NCBI RefSeq assembly: GCF_017744695.1
Contig: NZ_JAGIAS010000002.1
Coordinates: forward strand, 930,001-994,000
From: Dyadobacter sp.
GTDB lineage: Bacteria > Bacteroidota > Bacteroidia > Cytophagales > Spirosomataceae
Reading direction: 5' to 3'
DNA length: 64,000 bases
The notes beneath the pieces are model-generated. The model had not been told where the DNA came from and made no database searches. It saw nothing but the letters and a program-made list of their open reading frames with translations. Both the position numbers and the translations under genes were made by a program. This document shows positions 59,979 through 64,000 of this stretch, piece after piece. Position 1 is the stretch's first letter, and each line of letters starts with the position of its first letter.

Positions 59979-61238
59979 ATGACAACTCCTGTTTTCTGCG
60001 GCATCGATTTCGGCACTTCCAATTCCAGCCTCGCAATTGCTAACCAAGACGACGTTTTCCTGATCCCGGTAGAAAACGACCATAAAACGATCCCCAGCGC
60101 AATGTTTTTTGCGCGGAAAGATAACGAGGCATTCTTCGGACGGGCGGCGATGGAACGCTTCCTGAGCCGGCATCCGGGCAGGCTAATGCGAAGCCTGAAA
60201 CGCGTGCTGGGCACACCGGCCATGCGCCAGGGCACGATGGTGAATGGCGAACTGATGAAATTCGATCAGATCGTCGCCGCTTTCCTGGACCAGATGAAGC
60301 AAAAGGCGGAGGCCGATTGCGGTACCGAACTGAAACATGTGGTAATGGGTCGGCCGGTACATTTCGTCGACAACGACCCAGCTGCCGACGAACGGGCGGA
60401 AAACGAGTTGAAAGCAATCGCCAGGAGCCTGGGCTTCGAGCACGTCGGCTTCCAGTTTGAACCTATTGCGGCGGCATTTGCGCATGAGGCGCAGGTAACC
60501 GGTGAAAAGTTGGCCATGGTGGTCGACCTCGGCGGCGGCACTTCCGATTTTACCGTTATCCGCCTTTCCAAAGACAATGCCCGCAAGCACGACCGCAGCA
60601 GCGATATTCTGGCAAATACCGGTGTGCGCCTTGGCGGGAACGACTTCGATAAGGACCTCAGCCTCGCCCGCATGATGCCCGAGCTGGGCTTCCGCACGAC
60701 CTATGGTGCCAAGAACCTCGAAGTGCCGTCCTATCATTATTTCGACCTTTCGGAATGGAGCAAGGTAAACTTCCTGTATACCAACCGGACGATTTTCCAG
60801 GCCAAGCAGTTGCTCCGCGAAACACATTCTCCTGAAAAGTACGGAAGGCTGATCAACGTCCTCGAACAGGAAAGCGGCCACGCGGTACTTGCTGAAACCG
60901 AAAATATCAAGATCGGTCTCACGCAAAACAATGCCTACGTGGCCTCCCTCCCGTTTATCGACGAAAACTTACAGATCAATGTTGAACGCGAAGTGTTCAA
61001 CGAAGCCATTGGAACCAAGACACAGCGCATTATCGATGCCGCCAAACAATGCCTGCAAAGCGCGGCTATCGCGCCGGAAGCCATTGGACTGGTGATCATG
61101 ACCGGCGGTTCTACGGAGATCCCGCTGATCCGGGAGCGCTTCCGAGAGCTTTTCCCTGCCGCCGACTGGTCGGAAGAGAATAAACTTTCGAGCGTCGGGC
61201 TGGGCCTGGCGTACGATGCCCGGAGCCGTTTTTCCTGA
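59979..61238 (+). CDS. Hsp70-like molecular chaperone (YegD family)
   Basis: 419 residues from the ATG at 59979; an upstream frame start adds 19 non-conserved residues. The actin-like ATPase fold shows phosphate-1 GIDFGTSNSS at 8-17, phosphate-2 VVDLGGGTSDFTVI near 189-202 and the adenosine motif MTGGSTEIPLIRE near 385. It lacks the DnaK peptide-binding domain, as in YegD proteins, whose client role is unclear. The protein is cytoplasmic. It converges with the SDR gene at 61289, 50 bp away. The family call is secure; the function is not. Confidence 0.87.
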   Translation: MTTPVFCGIDFGTSNSSLAIANQDDVFLIPVENDHKTIPSAMFFARKDNEAFFGRAAMERFLSRHPGRLMRSLKRVLGTPAMRQGTMVNGELMKFDQIVAAFLDQMKQKAEADCGTELKHVVMGRPVHFVDNDPAADERAENELKAIARSLGFEHVGFQFEPIAAAFAHEAQVTGEKLAMVVDLGGGTSDFTVIRLSKDNARKHDRSSDILANTGVRLGGNDFDKDLSLARMMPELGFRTTYGAKNLEVPSYHYFDLSEWSKVNFLYTNRTIFQAKQLLRETHSPEKYGRLINVLEQESGHAVLAETENIKIGLTQNNAYVASLPFIDENLQINVEREVFNEAIGTKTQRIIDAAKQCLQSAAIAPEAIGLVIMTGGSTEIPLIRERFRELFPAADWSEENKLSSVGLGLAYDARSRFS

Positions 61239-61288
61239 CCGGAAAAATAGCCCAGATTTCTTAAAAGCCTGTCAAATGCCGGGCCACC

Positions 61289-62041
61289 CTATTGATTTGC
61301 CCCGCCGTTCACCAGCAAATGCTGGCCGTTCACGAATGAGGAAAGGTCGCTGGCGAAGAACTCGGCGATGTTAGCCACATCTTCCACTTCGGCCAAACGG
61401 CCCATCGGACAACTGTCGAGCAACGATTTGCGCAGTTCGGGATAGCTGCCCTCTTCGACAAAAATCCCTGAATGGTCGACCGCAAACGGGATGATCGAGT
61501 TAACTGTTACGCCGCGGTAACCGATTTCTTTGGAGAGCACATCTACGAGGTAACGCGGGGTGGTTTTGCTGCCGCCGTACACGGCCATCCCGGCCACGGG
61601 AAATGCGGTGGTGCTGGAAGCGATGTAAATGATGCGCCCGTTGTTTTCGACATGCAATGCGGCTTGCTGCATGGTGAAGTAGGCGCCTTTGGTATTAATG
61701 GAGAACAAACGGTCGAATTGTTCCTCCGTGAATTGCGTAACAGGGGTTTCCACCATTTCGATGCCTGCGTTGGCCACCACAATATTTATTTTACCAAATG
61801 CTTTTTTAGCTTCTTCGAACAGGCGGTGAATGTCCGCTACTTTGCTGACGTCGGCCTGCACGGCGATCACGCGGGCACCCATGGCGGTGACGTTGCTTAC
61901 CACCTCATCGGCCGAAGCCTTGTCGCGTGAATAGTTGATCACAATATCGGCGCCGAGTGCGGCATAGCGTTCTGCGATAGCTTTACCGAGGCCTCTTGCG
62001 GATCCTGTGATAACCGCAACTTTGTTTTTGAGCGAGTTCAT
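61289..62041 (-). CDS. SDR family oxidoreductase, paralog of the gene at 55378
   Basis: 250 residues, classical SDR. The cofactor motif TGSARGLG is at 12-19, NAG near 91, and catalytic YGGSK near 156-160. Both its first residues (MNSL-NKVA) and its upstream DNA match the SDR at 55378-56118, so it is a duplicated copy that has diverged in the middle (for instance FAVDHSGIFVEEGSYPELRKSLL). The ending NGQHLLVNGGANQ is classical. It is transcribed from its own promoter block at 62042-62137, 146 bp behind the sulfatase gene. Substrate unknown; probably NADP(H)-dependent. Confidence 0.88.
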   Translation of the reverse strand: MNSLKNKVAVITGSARGLGKAIAERYAALGADIVINYSRDKASADEVVSNVTAMGARVIAVQADVSKVADIHRLFEEAKKAFGKINIVVANAGIEMVETPVTQFTEEQFDRLFSINTKGAYFTMQQAALHVENNGRIIYIASSTTAFPVAGMAVYGGSKTTPRYLVDVLSKEIGYRGVTVNSIIPFAVDHSGIFVEEGSYPELRKSLLDSCPMGRLAEVEDVANIAEFFASDLSSFVNGQHLLVNGGANQ

Positions 62042-62137
62042 GGTCGTTTTATTTAATGTGAAAGAACATCACAAAGGTGGCCGACCAGCCCCGCCCCGGG
62101 CGTACAAGGATTATAGCAAGAGTTGTAAATATCTCAG
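62042..62137 (-). promoter_or_regulatory. SDR promoter region, copy 2 of a duplicated regulatory block
   Basis: Read on the minus strand it begins CTGAGATATTTACAACTCTT and ends AAAACGACC before the ATG, mirroring 55281-55377. The middle ten bases differ; most of the rest is the same. See the copy-1 entry for shared runs. Confidence 0.7.
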
Positions 62138-62187
62138 AACGGCCCGATTGGCCACAACTTTCGGGCTAATTAACCGACAGTGAGAAG

Positions 62188-63786
62188 CTATTTTTCCGGG
62201 AAACGTTTGAAATAGGTTTTGCCTTTGGGAAACACCTGGTGATCGCTGGCCCATTTGTTCCAATGGGCGGCGAGGTCTTTTAGAATGTCGGGGTGGCTGG
62301 CGGCCAGGTTCGAGCTTTCCGTACGGTCTTTTTCGAGATTATACAATTCCCATTTGTCGCCGGGAAGCTTTTTGACCGCCTTCCAGGGGCCGTGGATGAC
62401 GGCACAGTTTTCTTCGTGCTCCCAGTAAAAATAGTCATGCGTTTTGCCTGTGCCTCCGGTGATGGCCGGGATCAGGGAAATACCCGTCGATTTGATGATG
62501 GTATGATTGTTAAATGTCGCAGGATACCTCGCATTGGCTGCTTCGATGGCCGTCGGCATAATGTCTATGATGTGGTAAGGCAGTCGCACCAGTCCGCCGC
62601 GGTTGCCGACGCCGCCCGCGGGCCAGCTCACGATCATGGGCGTAGCGGTACCACCTTCATAGGTTGTATTCTTCCACTTTTTATAAGGGGTATTGGACAC
62701 GGTGGCCCATCCGGCGCCGTACGATACCGCCCAGAATTTGGCCGGATTGTTCACCTCTTCCATCGGTTTTCCGCCCAGCTCCTGATATGGCTCCGCTGCG
62801 GCACCATTGTCGGACAGGAACATGATCAGCGTGTTATCAAACTCCTTCCTTTCTTTCAGCGTCTCAATCACCTTACCGATATTGTAGTCGAGCGCATACA
62901 CCTGGGCCGCATACACGCTCATACGGTAAGCGACGTCCTTCTTTTCCTGTTCGGTCAGCCCGGACCACGGCCGCATATCCCGTTCAGAAACACCCCATTC
63001 GGGTTTTACCAAGCCGAGTTTTAGCTGTTTACGCCACCGTTCATGCCGGACCGAATCCCAGCCGACCAGGTACTTGTCCTGAAACATTTGGATATCCGCC
63101 TGCTTGGCATGCAACGGCCAGTGCGGCGCATTAAATGCGAGGTAAAGAAAGAACGGCTTGCTATCCTTCTGTTCCCGGATAAACCTGACCGCATTGTCGG
63201 CAAAAGCGTCGGTTGTGTAATAATCCTCCGGCACATCGTAACCAGGCTCGCCGTTATCCACCGTAATGCCGCGTGGCGGAAATGGTTTCAAATAGCTCGA
63301 CCCGCCTGATAAAATTCCATAATACCGCTCAAAACCACGTTGCAGCGGCCATTTTTCCTTCCCATGCATGCCCACGTGCCATTTTCCCGACATGTAGGTA
63401 TGATACCCGGCAGTTTTCAGCACCTCTGCTATCGTCACCGCGTTTTTTGTCAGATACCCCCGGTAGCCGTCTACCCCTTCGTTGTTAATGGTTGAATCCT
63501 CCGGGTCTTCGGCCATACGCCCTATGCCCGCGTCGTGCGGGTACAGGCCCGTAAGCAGGCTCGCGCGGGAAGGACAGCAGCGGGTATTGTTGTAGAAATG
63601 GGTAAAACGAACACCCGATTTAGCGAGGAAGTCGATGTTCGGGGTCGGGATTTCACTGCCGTAACAACCTACATCGGAGAAACCCAGGTCGTCGGCGAGA
63701 ATTACGACAATGTTCGGCCGCTTCTTCTGCGCCAGACAAAGCGCCGGCAAAGTCAGCAGCGCTATCAGTAATACACTCTTTTTCAC
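62188..63786 (-). CDS. secreted sulfatase, formylglycine-dependent
   Basis: About 532 residues from a GTG at 63786, which places a clean signal peptide (KKSVLLIALLTLPALCLAQ) at the N-terminus; a longer frame from 63834 begins in the upstream gene. Metal aspartates Asp32-Asp33 lie in ILADDLGFSDVG, and the maturation motif is Cys70-Cys-Pro-Ser-Arg74. The conserved SGKWHVG and FLSDNGAAAE follow. A C-terminal sub-domain contains ENCAVIHGPWKAVKKL. It removes sulfate from a glycan, probably with the preceding sulfatase gene, whose stop lies 7 bp upstream. No maturase is encoded in the window. Confidence 0.93.
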   Translation of the reverse strand: MKKSVLLIALLTLPALCLAQKKRPNIVVILADDLGFSDVGCYGSEIPTPNIDFLAKSGVRFTHFYNNTRCCPSRASLLTGLYPHDAGIGRMAEDPEDSTINNEGVDGYRGYLTKNAVTIAEVLKTAGYHTYMSGKWHVGMHGKEKWPLQRGFERYYGILSGGSSYLKPFPPRGITVDNGEPGYDVPEDYYTTDAFADNAVRFIREQKDSKPFFLYLAFNAPHWPLHAKQADIQMFQDKYLVGWDSVRHERWRKQLKLGLVKPEWGVSERDMRPWSGLTEQEKKDVAYRMSVYAAQVYALDYNIGKVIETLKERKEFDNTLIMFLSDNGAAAEPYQELGGKPMEEVNNPAKFWAVSYGAGWATVSNTPYKKWKNTTYEGGTATPMIVSWPAGGVGNRGGLVRLPYHIIDIMPTAIEAANARYPATFNNHTIIKSTGISLIPAITGGTGKTHDYFYWEHEENCAVIHGPWKAVKKLPGDKWELYNLEKDRTESSNLAASHPDILKDLAAHWNKWASDHQVFPKGKTYFKRFPEK

Positions 63787-63793
63787 CGGATTA

Positions 63794-64000
63794 TCAATTG
63801 GCGTTGAGCTTCGGCAACGATTTCCACCACACAACCAGCTTTCCGCTCAGCTCCTTTGCGATTTTCTCTTCCTTTGCCACAAGATTGGTGGTTTCAGCGG
63901 AGTCTTTCACAATATTGTAAAGCTCAATTTTGCTGCCATCTGCATCCATGAGCAACTTCCATTCGCCCGAGCGCACGGCGAGCCGCGGGCTGCGGTCGTT
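63794..64000 (-). CDS. C-terminal end of another sulfatase (5' part beyond window)
   Basis: The frame runs from the window edge to a stop at 63794, about 68 residues. The segment AVRSGEWKLLMDADGSKIELYNIVKDSAETTNLV is the usual C-terminal sub-domain of arylsulfatases (weight strand, x-E-L-Y-x-L then D-x-x-E-x-x-N). The visible part lies only 7 bp ahead of the next sulfatase gene, so the two are probably co-transcribed. The catalytic residues lie outside the window. Confidence 0.75.
   Translation of the reverse strand, partial: NDRSPRLAVRSGEWKLLMDADGSKIELYNIVKDSAETTNLVAKEEKIAKELSGKLVVWWKSLPKLNAN

Overview
The window reads as chromosomal DNA of a member of Bacteroidota. The supporting signs are a SusC/SusD pair, ECF sigma factor/FecR signalling, a Reg_prop/Y_Y_Y two-component sensor with a LytTR partner, many secreted glycoside hydrolases and sulfatases, and weak Shine-Dalgarno signals. 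The gene set and moderately GC-rich codon use resemble plant- or soil-associated Cytophagales such as Dyadobacter. That placement is inference; no rRNA or other marker gene is present. No tRNA, rRNA, CRISPR array, insertion sequence or prophage was seen.

Region by region. (1) 1-3.7 kb, minus strand: an operon of a nitrobindin/lipocalin-like protein and two FAD oxidases, divergent from a GntR/FadR-type regulator. (2) 5.1-9.8 kb: a sialic acid module with a secreted GH33 sialidase, N-acetylneuraminate lyase, and a protein fusing a kelch mutarotase to a sodium:solute symporter. A secreted Gfo/Idh/MocA protein converges on it. (3) 11.5-21.8 kb: a pectin-type polysaccharide utilization locus with ECF sigma factor, FecR anti-sigma, STN-bearing SusC, SusD, GH28 and GH43. 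(4) 21.8-26.7 kb: a small membrane protein and a LytTR regulator with a very large sensor. (5) 27-31 kb: a DKNYY protein, an ankyrin membrane protein, a small secreted protein, a Bcr/CflA transporter and an acidic glycine-rich protein. (6) 31-49.5 kb: scattered carbohydrate genes (three GH43, a sulfatase, a GH106-like rhamnosidase, a sugar isomerase) mixed with an SDR-AraC pair, DoxX, a thioredoxin-like protein, a TonB receptor and a HigBA-like toxin-antitoxin pair. (7) 49.7-53.5 kb: a PepSY-like lipoprotein and a second ECF sigma locus whose sigma gene and lipoprotein gene each look frameshifted at a short A run. (8) 53.5-62 kb: a small membrane protein, a multi-pass membrane protein, two paralogous SDR genes with the same promoter region, a second GH28, a PAS kinase with a single-domain receiver, and an Hsp70-like protein. 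(9) 62.2-64 kb: two tandem sulfatases, one cut by the window end.

Taken together, the enzymes suit release and uptake of pectic (rhamnogalacturonan/arabinan-type) and sulfated or sialylated glycans. Outer-membrane import goes through SusC/D, with control by trans-envelope sigma signalling and a periplasmic propeller sensor. The most unusual non-coding feature is a 410 bp inverted array at 45441-45850. There GTCA, and then its complement TGAC, recurs exactly every 10 bp and could fold into one giant hairpin. Two families of intergenic palindromic repeats, several candidate operators, and duplicated SDR promoters also stand out.
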